A stretch of DNA of 64,000 nucleotides from Polyangia bacterium (lineage in GTDB: Bacteria; Myxococcota_A; Polyangia; Polyangiales; JAUICN01), in the NCBI GenBank assembly GCA_030427835.1, contig JAUICN010000012.1, positions 29,018-93,017 of the forward strand. The letters run 5' to 3'. The translations under genes were made by a program, and so were the position numbers. The first letter of the stretch is position 1. Every line of letters starts with the position of its first letter. Below the pieces are notes generated by a model, which was not told the DNA's origin, searched no databases, and worked only from the letters and a program-made list of their open reading frames with translations. This document shows, piece after piece, positions 37,175-44,848 of the stretch.

Positions 37175-37813
37175 CTAGCCAGTTCGACGCAACAAACGTT
37201 GCTCTAGCATGGAAAACGCTTGGCCACGGTGGCTCACCCGTGTGCGTTCGGCATCGTCCATTTCTGCCGAAGTCACTACCTCTCCTTCAGGGCCAAAACC
37301 TGCGGCCCCGTCGGGAACAAAAATAGGGTCATATCCGAATCCGCCCTTCCCCCGTGGTGATTCTGCAATCCGGCCATGCCACTGGGCACGAACCGTTTCG
37401 GTCTCTCCGTTTGCCGGATCGAACAAAACCACCACCGCCACATAGTACGCGCTCCTCTTTTCAGGACGCACTCCCCTCAAAGCATCCAACAACTTCAGAT
37501 TGTTTGAGACATCGGTCGCACCCTCACCCGAGTACCTCGCCGAATACACACCCGGTGCGCCCCCAAGGGCATCCACACAAATGCCACTGTCGTCTGCCAG
37601 GGCCAAGTGCCCCGTGGCTTGCCCCACCTCCCGGGCCTTCTTCAGCGCATTCGCCTCAAACGTCTCACCGTCCTCCACCACCTCGCCCACGCCCTCGAAC
37701 TCCTCGACCGAACGCAAATCAAACCCAAGTGGCCCAAGCAACTCCTGAAACTGCCGCAACTTCCCCCGGTTGCGAGAGGCCAATACCAATGTCGTCCGTG
37801 GACCCCTACCCAT
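37175..37813 (-). CDS. rdgB: dITP/XTP pyrophosphatase (RdgB/HAM1 family)
   Basis: Removes non-canonical purine nucleotides such as dITP and XTP by releasing PPi. The 212-residue product carries TLVLASRNRGKLRQFQELL, VVEDGETFEANALKKAREVG, LALADDSGICVDALGGAPGV, YSARYSGEGATD and GKGGFGYDPIFVPDG with RVSHRGQAFSML, covering the family signatures (SxxNxgK, ADDSGL, SHRG). The ATG at 37813 gives the normal length. The frame continues upstream into the tandem repeat, but those residues are not part of the family. No operon partner is seen. Confidence 0.95.
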   Translation of the reverse strand: MGRGPRTTLVLASRNRGKLRQFQELLGPLGFDLRSVEEFEGVGEVVEDGETFEANALKKAREVGQATGHLALADDSGICVDALGGAPGVYSARYSGEGATDVSNNLKLLDALRGVRPEKRSAYYVAVVVLFDPANGETETVRAQWHGRIAESPRGKGGFGYDPIFVPDGAAGFGPEGEVVTSAEMDDAERTRVSHRGQAFSMLEQRLLRRTG

Positions 37814-37844
37814 CCACCAGCGATGACCGCAACGGCTCGACCCA

Positions 37845-37998
37845 GCAAGTGAACTAGCCAGCAAGTGAACTAGCCAGCAAGTGAACTAACCAGCAAGCCA
37901 ACCAACCAGCAAGCAAGCCAACCAGCAAGCAAGCCAACCAGCAAGCAAGCCAACCAGCAAGCAAGCCAACCAGCAAGCAAGCCAACCAGCAAGCAAGC
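37845..37998. repeat. 16-bp tandem repeat array upstream of rdgB
   Basis: About three copies of AACTAGCCAGCAAGTG are followed by one or two intermediate units and about six copies of AACCAGCAAGCAAGCC, all 16 bp long with near-perfect identity. The array begins about 32 nt upstream of the rdgB start codon and would lie within its promoter or leader. It has no spacers, so it is a minisatellite and not a CRISPR array. Confidence 0.92.
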
Positions 37999-38018
37999 TA
38001 GGTGCGGAAAAATAAATT

Positions 38019-38033
38019 ATCTGCGCGGCAGAA
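38019..38033 (+). promoter_or_regulatory. ATCTGC-GCG-GCAGAA palindrome upstream of the VOC-like gene
   Basis: A 6-bp inverted repeat with GCG as the middle, followed by TTTTTAG. It ends 57 nt before the ATG at 38091, almost the same position as for bolA and fur. Confidence 0.5.
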
Positions 38034-38090
38034 TTTTTAGTTGCACATGCCCAAAGGCGCAAGCCCTCCAAGGCGCGCTATGTTGACTCC

Positions 38091-38423
38091 ATGACCAAAA
38101 AAAAGGGCCAACGCTTTCACATCGCTCTTTCAGTCGAGAACGTGGATGCATCCATCGCGGACTACAGCCACCGCCTGGGGGAACCTCCCTGCCAGTCCAT
38201 CACCGGCGAATACGCACTGTGGCGCACCGAAACCCTCAACCTCTCCATCCGAAAATCCACAGAACCCCCAGGCACACTTCGTCACCTGGGCTGGGAAGAC
38301 CCAACCGCATCTACGTTCTCGGAAGACCAGGATTGCAACGGAATCACCTGGGAACACTTTTCCGCAGACCAACAACAACAGGAAATCGACCACCTTTGGC
38401 CCACGAAACCCAACAATACCTGA
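38091..38423 (+). CDS. Small VOC (glyoxalase/ArsI-like) fold protein
   Basis: A 110-residue protein starting MTKKKGQRFHIALSVENVDA. The betaalphabetabetabeta pattern FHIALSVENVDASIADYSHR, YALWRTETLNLSIRKS and LRHLGWEDPTASTFSE resembles half of the VOC superfamily (glyoxalase I, bleomycin resistance, ArsI/CadI). The His residues in FHIAL and LRHLGW are in the positions of VOC metal ligands. The shortness points to a dimer with the active site at the interface. Substrate unknown. It shares the TCTGC palindrome with fur and bolA, which suggests iron- or redox-related control. Confidence 0.7.
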   Translation: MTKKKGQRFHIALSVENVDASIADYSHRLGEPPCQSITGEYALWRTETLNLSIRKSTEPPGTLRHLGWEDPTASTFSEDQDCNGITWEHFSADQQQQEIDHLWPTKPNNT

Positions 38424-38482
38424 CGCAGAATCTCCAGGAGCAAATTCCGGCCAACATGCCATAATTGAGCGAGGCCGTACCC

Positions 38483-39478
38483 ATGTATTCAAGTCACCTA
38501 CCCCGCTCCCTTCCAATGATCATCAACGGGATCTTTACTGCCCTCGTATGCACCACCCTGTGCGCGATCGGTTGTGGCGACTCATCCTCCCCAGAAGACC
38601 TCAGCACAGGAAACTCCGGTGACGACAACAATGGCAACATCGGCGATGGCGATGGCAACGACGACAACAGCGGCAATGGCAACGCCTCTCCAAGCGGCAA
38701 CCCCGGAAGCAACGGAACAAACGGCACCGGAGGAGGAACCGATGCCCCTGGTCTCGATGAACGAAACGTCCACGTCATCTCCACCTTCGACAACGGCGGT
38801 CTAGTAGGAGTCTATGGTGACGATGGCGTCACAGGAACCACCCAGTGGATCGTCAACACCACCGAAAACGACATCTTCGGTTGCGACGGTATTGAGCACT
38901 ACGTGATCTCCCGGGAGTCCCTCCGTGACGCGACCCACCTATTCGCTGGAATGTCCGCCGACAACAGCGTCACCCAGGGTGCCCTCTTCACGGTGTTCCA
39001 CGAAGGATCATCCCGGGTGAACTCAGGCAACGGCACTTGGGAGGCCTGCGCCACGGGCCTAACCGTCAATACCGCCCCCACAAAACAACAGCTCGACTCC
39101 ATGATCTCGGACTGCAACGCAGGCACCACCCCAAGCAATGGCTGGGTGCGGGAATGCTATTTCTCCTTCAGCGACAACTGCCTCATGCCGGGAGAAAGCA
39201 ACGCGCAGGAACTGCGGGCCACCCGATCAGGTAGCATTCGTCGGGATCCTGGGAGCCCACCGCTTCGTCCAGGCAACCTCTTCCCAACCGCATGCCCCAA
39301 TGGGCTGATGGGCGCCGACCCCCGCTGGATGATTTACCGCGCATCCGGAAGCTACCGCGATCCCTTCCAGGCTCCCGGCTACCAACCCTTCACCCTCTTC
39401 CGAATCGCCCTGGACGACCTCCCCCTAGACGACCTCGGTGATGACATCCCTGAAGACCCGGACATCATCCTGCTCTAG
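38483..39478 (+). CDS. Predicted lipoprotein, paralogue 2 of a dispersed pair
   Basis: A 331-residue lipoprotein from the ATG at 38483 (or ATG 38516): MYSSHLPRSLPMIINGIFTA and the lipobox AIGC. The linker is Gly/Asn/Asp-rich (GNIGDGDGNDDNSGNGNA). The domain matches the gene at 35961 in order: VHVISTFDNGGLVG, ENDIFGCDGIEHYVI, GALFTVFHEGSS, TWEACATGLTV, NGWVRECYFSFSDNCLMPGE, GNLFPTACPNGLMGADPRWM and DPFQAPGYQPFTLFRIALDD. It ends 4 nt before the convergent methyltransferase gene. The family is unrecognised; this is an expansion of surface lipoproteins. Confidence 0.78.
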   Translation: MYSSHLPRSLPMIINGIFTALVCTTLCAIGCGDSSSPEDLSTGNSGDDNNGNIGDGDGNDDNSGNGNASPSGNPGSNGTNGTGGGTDAPGLDERNVHVISTFDNGGLVGVYGDDGVTGTTQWIVNTTENDIFGCDGIEHYVISRESLRDATHLFAGMSADNSVTQGALFTVFHEGSSRVNSGNGTWEACATGLTVNTAPTKQQLDSMISDCNAGTTPSNGWVRECYFSFSDNCLMPGESNAQELRATRSGSIRRDPGSPPLRPGNLFPTACPNGLMGADPRWMIYRASGSYRDPFQAPGYQPFTLFRIALDDLPLDDLGDDIPEDPDIILL

Positions 39479-39482
39479 ACCG

Positions 39483-40790
39483 CTACGAGCGCACCAACAT
39501 GGACAACAGTTCCACGTGGTGCGTGTGTGGGAAAAAGTCGTGGGGCTGCACCTTCTGCAGCGTCCACCCTTGCGATTCGAAATAGGCCACATCGCGACAC
39601 CAGGTCGCCACATCACAGGACACGTACACCAGCCCCGAAGCGGAAGACTTCTGAATATTGCCCCGGGTCTTGCGGTCCAGTCCACGCCTTGGGGGATCCA
39701 CCACCACCAGATTTACCGTGGGAGGGAACCGGTAACGGCAAGCATCAGAACGCAGGAACAGTACGTTGGGCACACCCGCCCGCACCGCTGTCTCCTTGCC
39801 CTGTTGCACCAATGCACGGTCCAACTCCACCGCAATCACCTCCTGAAACACCGAAGCCAAATGCAATCCAATGACCCCACCGCCCGCGTACAGATCCACC
39901 GCACAGGCCCGTGATCCATCACCCGAAGAAAACCACCCCCCCAACGTTGAGTACAACTCCGAAGCCGCAGCCACATTGGGTTGGGCAAACCCGTTGGAGC
40001 TCACAGGTACCTGAAACTCCCCAAACCGTTCCAACAAAAACGTCTCCCCCAAAAGCGGCGTGTGACCGCTACGAAGCCGCCCCCTCGGGTCCACCCCCGC
40101 GTAACTCACCCCGGCTACCCCGTGGCCGTGGAGCGCATCCGCAAACCTGCGGTACATTCCCATGTCACCCGAAGCCACAAGCGTCACAAGCACCTTGCCA
40201 GAGGTGGTTGCCCGAAGAATAACCTCCTTCACACCCCCAGGGACATCGAGCGTGGGCCACACCTTCCAAACCCGCTGAATGGCCCGGTGGGCCGCCGGGT
40301 CCGTCTCCATCACCACCACCTCCTCCGAATCCGGCTTCCGGTACCCCAACCCTGGCTGAGTCGCCCGCACCGGGTCTCCAACCCCGCCACCAGAACCACC
40401 CACACCCACGGCCGCAGGTTGCACCACATTCCTATAACCCCACTCCCCGGGGGAACGCACCACATCAGGAACCTCCACGGGCGCCTTTTCCGCAGCATTC
40501 GGTCGCCGTCGCAGGGCGTCCACCACCACCTCACGCTTTAGAGAAAGTTGTCGGTCATAGGCCACAAAACCCAGATCCAGCCCAGGATGCGCGGGTGAAT
40601 CCACCCGGTCGGTGCTGCCCTCCAGCACTTCCACCACATCCCCAAGAGCAACCCCCGTACCCGTCGAAAGCTCCGCACGTACCCGCTCCCCAGGAATTCC
40701 CCCGCGAACCAGCACCACACGCCCGTCCTCCAGGCGCCCCAGGGCCCGGCCGCCGTGCACCATCCGTTCGAGAGTCAGTTCAGAGATCAT
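39483..40790 (-). CDS. RlmD/RumA-type 23S rRNA (uracil-C5) methyltransferase
   Basis: A SAM-dependent RNA methyltransferase of the TrmA/RumA group, acting on a uracil in rRNA (or tRNA). From the ATG at 40790 the product is 435 residues. A TRAM domain starts the protein (TLERMVHGGRALGRLEDGRV, VRGGIPGERVRAELS). The methyltransferase half carries GFAQPNVAAASELY, the SAM motif AVDLYAGGGVIGLHLA, and DPPRRGLDRKTRG. The catalytic Cys motif VYVSCDVATWCRDVAYF and the final LQKVQPHDFFPHTHHVELLS match TrmA/RumA. The Fe-S cysteine cluster of E. coli RlmD is not obvious. It overlaps no other gene. Confidence 0.9.
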   Translation of the reverse strand: MISELTLERMVHGGRALGRLEDGRVVLVRGGIPGERVRAELSTGTGVALGDVVEVLEGSTDRVDSPAHPGLDLGFVAYDRQLSLKREVVVDALRRRPNAAEKAPVEVPDVVRSPGEWGYRNVVQPAAVGVGGSGGGVGDPVRATQPGLGYRKPDSEEVVVMETDPAAHRAIQRVWKVWPTLDVPGGVKEVILRATTSGKVLVTLVASGDMGMYRRFADALHGHGVAGVSYAGVDPRGRLRSGHTPLLGETFLLERFGEFQVPVSSNGFAQPNVAAASELYSTLGGWFSSGDGSRACAVDLYAGGGVIGLHLASVFQEVIAVELDRALVQQGKETAVRAGVPNVLFLRSDACRYRFPPTVNLVVVDPPRRGLDRKTRGNIQKSSASGLVYVSCDVATWCRDVAYFESQGWTLQKVQPHDFFPHTHHVELLSMLVRS

Positions 40791-40866
40791 CCAGCCCTTG
40801 TAGCTGGAAAACCAAGAACTTGTAGCTGGAAACCCCAGGGGCTCGCTCCGAATGAACCACAATCAC

Positions 40867-41766
40867 CTAGAAAACCATGTCCCTACAAGTACCCTGGTCA
40901 CAGAACTGAATACTGCCTGGACAGTGATCGCCGGTCTCGCACCGCGCGTAGCAGACCTTCCCATAGTGGCACTGGGAGTCCGAACCGCCGATGCCACACT
41001 CGCTATTGGACTGACATGACTTTTTGTCCACCATATCCCGTACCGCCTCACAGGTGGTCGCAGACTCCGGGATCCCGCAGAAATCTCCGGGTACAGTGTT
41101 CGAAAGGGATCGACGTGAGGTAAGCACTTCACCAAACGGCCGCTCGCAACCGCCCGCTGGCTTTTGTTGCAAACAATACCCACCGCGAGGTGCACCCTGG
41201 TAGCTCAACTCCACACACCGTGCGTCGGCGTCGGAACACTCCGAATCCGCTTCGCACGACTCACACACCCGCCTCGATTGACGCAAGGTATGAGTGCACT
41301 CAAACGTCGCCGGGTTACAACTACGCAACCCGCAATCCTGGCTCTCAGTGCCCACCGTGCACTCCCGGCACACTCCCGCCGCAACATCGCAGGTGGTGAG
41401 CCCTGGTAGATGGCCACAATCACTGGAAGCTCCACAGGGCGAACAGACGCCGTTTCGACAAGCAGAAAGACCCTTATCCACACAATCCAAATGGCTCGCG
41501 CACTGGGGCCCCACAACCGCACCGTCACCCGTCAACCCAGCATCTCCTGCCATGGATCCATCCACATCCCCTGAATCCGTAAATGTGGCATCGAGGGACA
41601 CACCTTCCTGATCCCAGTTCCCGTAGGAGACGCAGGTCTCCAGGTCTTCGTGCTCGGGGTTCACACACTGGCGCTTGCAGCCCACAGGGCCTGAAAACAG
41701 CCCTGCCATGAGAGACACCACAGCAAAAAATCTAGTGATTTCAAATGATTTAGCGCGATTCGACAT
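40867..41766 (-). CDS. Cys-rich predicted lipoprotein
   Basis: From the ATG at 41766 the product is 299 residues: MSNRAKSFEITRFFAVVSLM, then the lipobox GPVGC. About 24 cysteines are spread over the mature part in EGF- or disulfide-like spacing: CVDKGLSACRNGVCSPCG, ASSDCGHLPGLTTCDVAAGV, CRECTVGTESQDCGLRSC, CESCEADSECSDADARC and KKSCQSNSECGIGGSDSQCH. Repeats of Cys-x2-Cys and Cys-x5-Cys resemble the dickkopf/EGF-like surface lipoproteins seen in myxobacteria and relatives. Linker DATFTDSGDVDGSMAGDAGL. Function unknown. Confidence 0.75.
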   Translation of the reverse strand: MSNRAKSFEITRFFAVVSLMAGLFSGPVGCKRQCVNPEHEDLETCVSYGNWDQEGVSLDATFTDSGDVDGSMAGDAGLTGDGAVVGPQCASHLDCVDKGLSACRNGVCSPCGASSDCGHLPGLTTCDVAAGVCRECTVGTESQDCGLRSCNPATFECTHTLRQSRRVCESCEADSECSDADARCVELSYQGAPRGGYCLQQKPAGGCERPFGEVLTSRRSLSNTVPGDFCGIPESATTCEAVRDMVDKKSCQSNSECGIGGSDSQCHYGKVCYARCETGDHCPGSIQFCDQGTCRDMVF

Positions 41767-41930
41767 GGTTCTTACCTTTCCAAACAAGCGGCATCGCAAG
41801 GCACAAACGGCCTTCGATCCCACGCAGCCACCAGAACCCGCACGGGTACCAGTTGCCCACTCATCGGCCCCAAAACGCTTGAGTTGCTAAAAAACGTACA
41901 TCGGATGAAAAAAAATCCCGGTGACCCGAG

Positions 41931-43481
41931 CTAAGGCAGCACCGTTTCACCCGGAGGCAAGCCCTGAACACGCACCCACCGAGCCCGAGCAATATGGCCC
42001 AACAACGTGGCCTCCACCTGTTTCGCCTGGGCCGCCGCGGCCATCCGCTCCCGCTGGTTCACCGTAAATAGGGTGGTCATCCCCAAGTCAAACCGTTGGC
42101 GCTCCGAAGCCGCCAAACGTTCTGCCAGGGAAGCATTGCGCACAGCCACCCCATACACCTCAGAGGCAGCTCTCAAGGCAGAAAAAGCATCCCGAATCTC
42201 CGCCATCACCTGGTCACGCACCCAGCGAGCCTTTTCCTCGGCACTCCGAAGGTCAGCGGTTCGGCCATCCAATCGCCCGCGGAGCGTTCTCCCCTGCAAC
42301 GGGGTGGAAAACGTCGCAAACCCCTCCACCTTAAAAGGCTCCAACCGCTCCAACACTTCATCGGATTCGCTTCCCAAATCAGACGAAGCCTCCAACGCCA
42401 GGTCCAGCTGTGGAAGGCGACCGTTTCGGGCCAGGTCAACCTCCACACTCTTTTGCTCCACAAGGGCACGGTACATTGCGAAAATGGGTCGGAGGCGCAG
42501 GGCTTGCTCAAGGGCGCGTTTCAAACGGGGGTCCTGATCCTGTTCCGCCAGTGGCTGCTCGCCCAGCCCCTCAAACGCCCATTCCAGGGGCACATGCTCC
42601 ATGGACATCACCCGTGGCATCCCAGATTCGTCACGAAGATATAGGGACAGCGTGTACGACGCCTCCTCAAAGGCGCGGCGCGCGCGCACCCGCGCCTGTT
42701 GCCGCGAAAGAATCAGTTGCCGGTTTTCCGCCACATCAAATGCCGCACCGCTGCCTGCTCGATATTTTGCCAACAACTGGCCATCCCGCGTGAGAGCCAA
42801 AGAAAACATCTGCTCCGCCACCTGGTACTTGTGCCCCGCCGCGACCCACTTCCAATAGGCTCGGGTGGCCGACAAACTCAGCTCCAGCAGCTGCTCCTGA
42901 AAAGAAGACTCTGCCCCTGAAAGAGCGAGTATCGCTTTGGTTCGTTTTGCGCGCCGAGAGTCTATTGCCCCATCACGAAGCAGCGGCACCTGTGCACCCA
43001 CCCACCACTCTCCTGCATCCAACGTTTCATACTGGCCGTAGTAACCGGGTACGTTGCCACGGCCGATACGCCACCCTCCTTGAACCGTCGCACCCCACAA
43101 CGACGTGGGTTGTTCCACGCCTACGCGGGCAGAACCCCAATCGTAATAACCCAGCGGAGCTGCACGGCCCTTCGCCGAAAACTTTGTGTCAAACCCACCG
43201 CGAGCCGCACGCACGTCGGCAGAGGCGGCAGCCACCTCCTGTTCCGCGATCCGAACCTTGGGGTGATGATCGCGCACCGAACTCAACACATCGCCCAGAG
43301 AGACCTCATCCTCTACCCCCAGGGGCTGGGGCGTGACCGCTTCAAACGTTTCCAACTGGTCCACAAACTCCACCAAACCAGAACCCACATCAACCGTCTG
43401 TCCAGATGCAATGGAACCGCTATACCCCACCAACAGCACCGAAAGGCCCAGCCCCGAACCTCCGCAAACCGCTGGGGTCAT
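41931..43481 (-). CDS. TolC-family outer-membrane efflux protein
   Basis: A 516-residue outer-membrane channel subunit (trimer with a periplasmic helical tunnel). A signal peptide starts at ATG 43481, MTPAVCGGSGLGLSVLL. Two TolC repeats with long helices are visible: PKVRIAEQEVAAASADVRAA, LELSLSATRAYWKWVAAGHK and RDGQLLAKYRAGSGAAFDVA, then VEVDLARNGRLPQLDLALEA, EEKARWVRDQVMAEIRDAFS and AASERQRFDLGMTTLFTVNQ. The ATG overlaps the stop of the HlyD gene as TGATG, so translation is coupled. This completes the tripartite export operon. Confidence 0.93.
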   Translation of the reverse strand: MTPAVCGGSGLGLSVLLVGYSGSIASGQTVDVGSGLVEFVDQLETFEAVTPQPLGVEDEVSLGDVLSSVRDHHPKVRIAEQEVAAASADVRAARGGFDTKFSAKGRAAPLGYYDWGSARVGVEQPTSLWGATVQGGWRIGRGNVPGYYGQYETLDAGEWWVGAQVPLLRDGAIDSRRAKRTKAILALSGAESSFQEQLLELSLSATRAYWKWVAAGHKYQVAEQMFSLALTRDGQLLAKYRAGSGAAFDVAENRQLILSRQQARVRARRAFEEASYTLSLYLRDESGMPRVMSMEHVPLEWAFEGLGEQPLAEQDQDPRLKRALEQALRLRPIFAMYRALVEQKSVEVDLARNGRLPQLDLALEASSDLGSESDEVLERLEPFKVEGFATFSTPLQGRTLRGRLDGRTADLRSAEEKARWVRDQVMAEIRDAFSALRAASEVYGVAVRNASLAERLAASERQRFDLGMTTLFTVNQRERMAAAAQAKQVEATLLGHIARARWVRVQGLPPGETVLP

Positions 43482-44848
43482 CACTTCGTTTTTCTCCCCA
43501 CAGGTCCCGATCCCGGCCTCCGCCTCCCCTCCAGCTCCGGGGGTTTGACCGTGGGTGGAAATCCGTTGAGTTGGCGCCACAGTTCGAACCCTACCGTCAC
43601 TTGGTTGAGCAGTACCCACCCATTGGCACGCACTCCCTGGCGCAAGTAGCGCGGTTCCGGCCAGGGCTCCTCATCCGGATCAGGAACCACCACAATGCGA
43701 AAATCACCCTTGCCGTTGTCCGTGGAGTCCACGAACGCCACTTTCCCTCCAAATGTACCCACCGCCACCGACGGCCACCCCGAAAACTGTACCGCGGGCC
43801 ACCCTTCAAACTGCAACCGCACCGAGCGCCCCGCGGTCACGAGCGACGCATCGTTACCATCGAGCCACACCTGCACCGCCCTGTGATCCGTGTGGGGAAC
43901 GAGCACTGCAAGCTCATCCCCAGCCTTCACCTGGTCCCCACCCTGACGAGCCACCACTCGAAAAATCGCACCCGCACGGGGTGCCGTCACATCCTGAGCC
44001 TGCTGCCGCGAAACCGTCACATCAAATCGAGCCAACGCCGCACGAGCAGACGCGACACGTCCCTCCACCGCCTGGACGGCCGTTCGCGCTGAAGCGATTG
44101 CCGCCAACCGATCGGCTTTCGATTGCTCCAGGTACGACTCCTTTCCGGACAAGCTCTCCTTCTTCGCCTGCAAGCCAGCGCGCGCCCTCTCCAAATCCGT
44201 CCTTGTCTTCGCAATGGCAAGCTCCGCGAGTTCCAGTTCCCGCTTGGAAACCAACCCCTCCCGGTACAACTCCTCCAACCTTCGGCCGTTCAGTTCCGCG
44301 GTTTGAAAAGCAGCCTGCGCTGCGGTCACCGACTGTTCGGCACCTAGGACTTCCTGGCGTGCCCCCTCAACGGTGGCACGCGCCGCACGTACGGAACTTT
44401 CTTGGGATTGCGTCACTGCCGTCAACTTCTCGCGCTCCACCTCCACCTGGAGTTCCAGGTTGCCAAGCCTGAAATCCAACGTCTCCCGCTCCACTGCAAG
44501 CCGAAGCATGTATTCGGGATCGTTGTCTGAGATTTGAACGATTGGATCGCCTTCTTCCACCATCGACCCTTCTTCCACAAACCACCTCACCACCCGCCCA
44601 GACACCGGTGACTCGATGGACTGCCGGCGATTCACTGGAGAAAACGCCACCACATCCCCCGTACCCCGCACCGACTGAATCCAGGGCGCCAACACCCCAA
44701 ACAACCCTAGAACCAAAAAGGATACAATCACCCAAATCGCCACGGAACGGGCCGACTTAGGCGTGGGTACCAACAAGGCCGCGGGAACCTCTACTTCGTT
44801 GAAGAGCTCACGATCGTGCTTTTCCTGGTCACGGCGACTAGTCCCCAT
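43481..44848 (-). CDS. HlyD-family membrane-fusion protein
   Basis: A 455-residue periplasmic adaptor with one N-terminal membrane helix (SVAIWVIVSFLVLGLFGVLA). The lipoyl/barrel-sandwich domain follows (GVVRWFVEEGSMVEEGDPIV with SPVSGRVV). A long coiled coil spans roughly residues 110-290 (VEREKLTAVTQSQESSVRAA, LARTRTDLERARAGLQAKK-like heptads). The C-terminal part PRAGAIFRVVARQGGDQVKA and FDVTVSRQQAQDVTAPRAGA return to the lipoyl half, and the beta-barrel VWLDGNDASLVTAGRSVRLQ completes it. It starts within the end of the ABC gene (11-nt overlap) and ends in the TolC gene. Confidence 0.92.
   Translation of the reverse strand: MGTSRRDQEKHDRELFNEVEVPAALLVPTPKSARSVAIWVIVSFLVLGLFGVLAPWIQSVRGTGDVVAFSPVNRRQSIESPVSGRVVRWFVEEGSMVEEGDPIVQISDNDPEYMLRLAVERETLDFRLGNLELQVEVEREKLTAVTQSQESSVRAARATVEGARQEVLGAEQSVTAAQAAFQTAELNGRRLEELYREGLVSKRELELAELAIAKTRTDLERARAGLQAKKESLSGKESYLEQSKADRLAAIASARTAVQAVEGRVASARAALARFDVTVSRQQAQDVTAPRAGAIFRVVARQGGDQVKAGDELAVLVPHTDHRAVQVWLDGNDASLVTAGRSVRLQFEGWPAVQFSGWPSVAVGTFGGKVAFVDSTDNGKGDFRIVVVPDPDEEPWPEPRYLRQGVRANGWVLLNQVTVGFELWRQLNGFPPTVKPPELEGRRRPGSGPVGRKTK

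Noticed and set aside
37845..37998. Possible CRISPR array
   Set aside because: The 16-bp units are contiguous with no unique spacers and no cas genes are near.
37886..38071. Leu/Trp/Cys-rich small protein (LAGWLACWLACLL repeats) on the - strand
   Set aside because: It is a direct translation of the 16-bp minisatellite, with no ribosome-binding site. A hydrophobic peptide cannot be excluded but is not supported.
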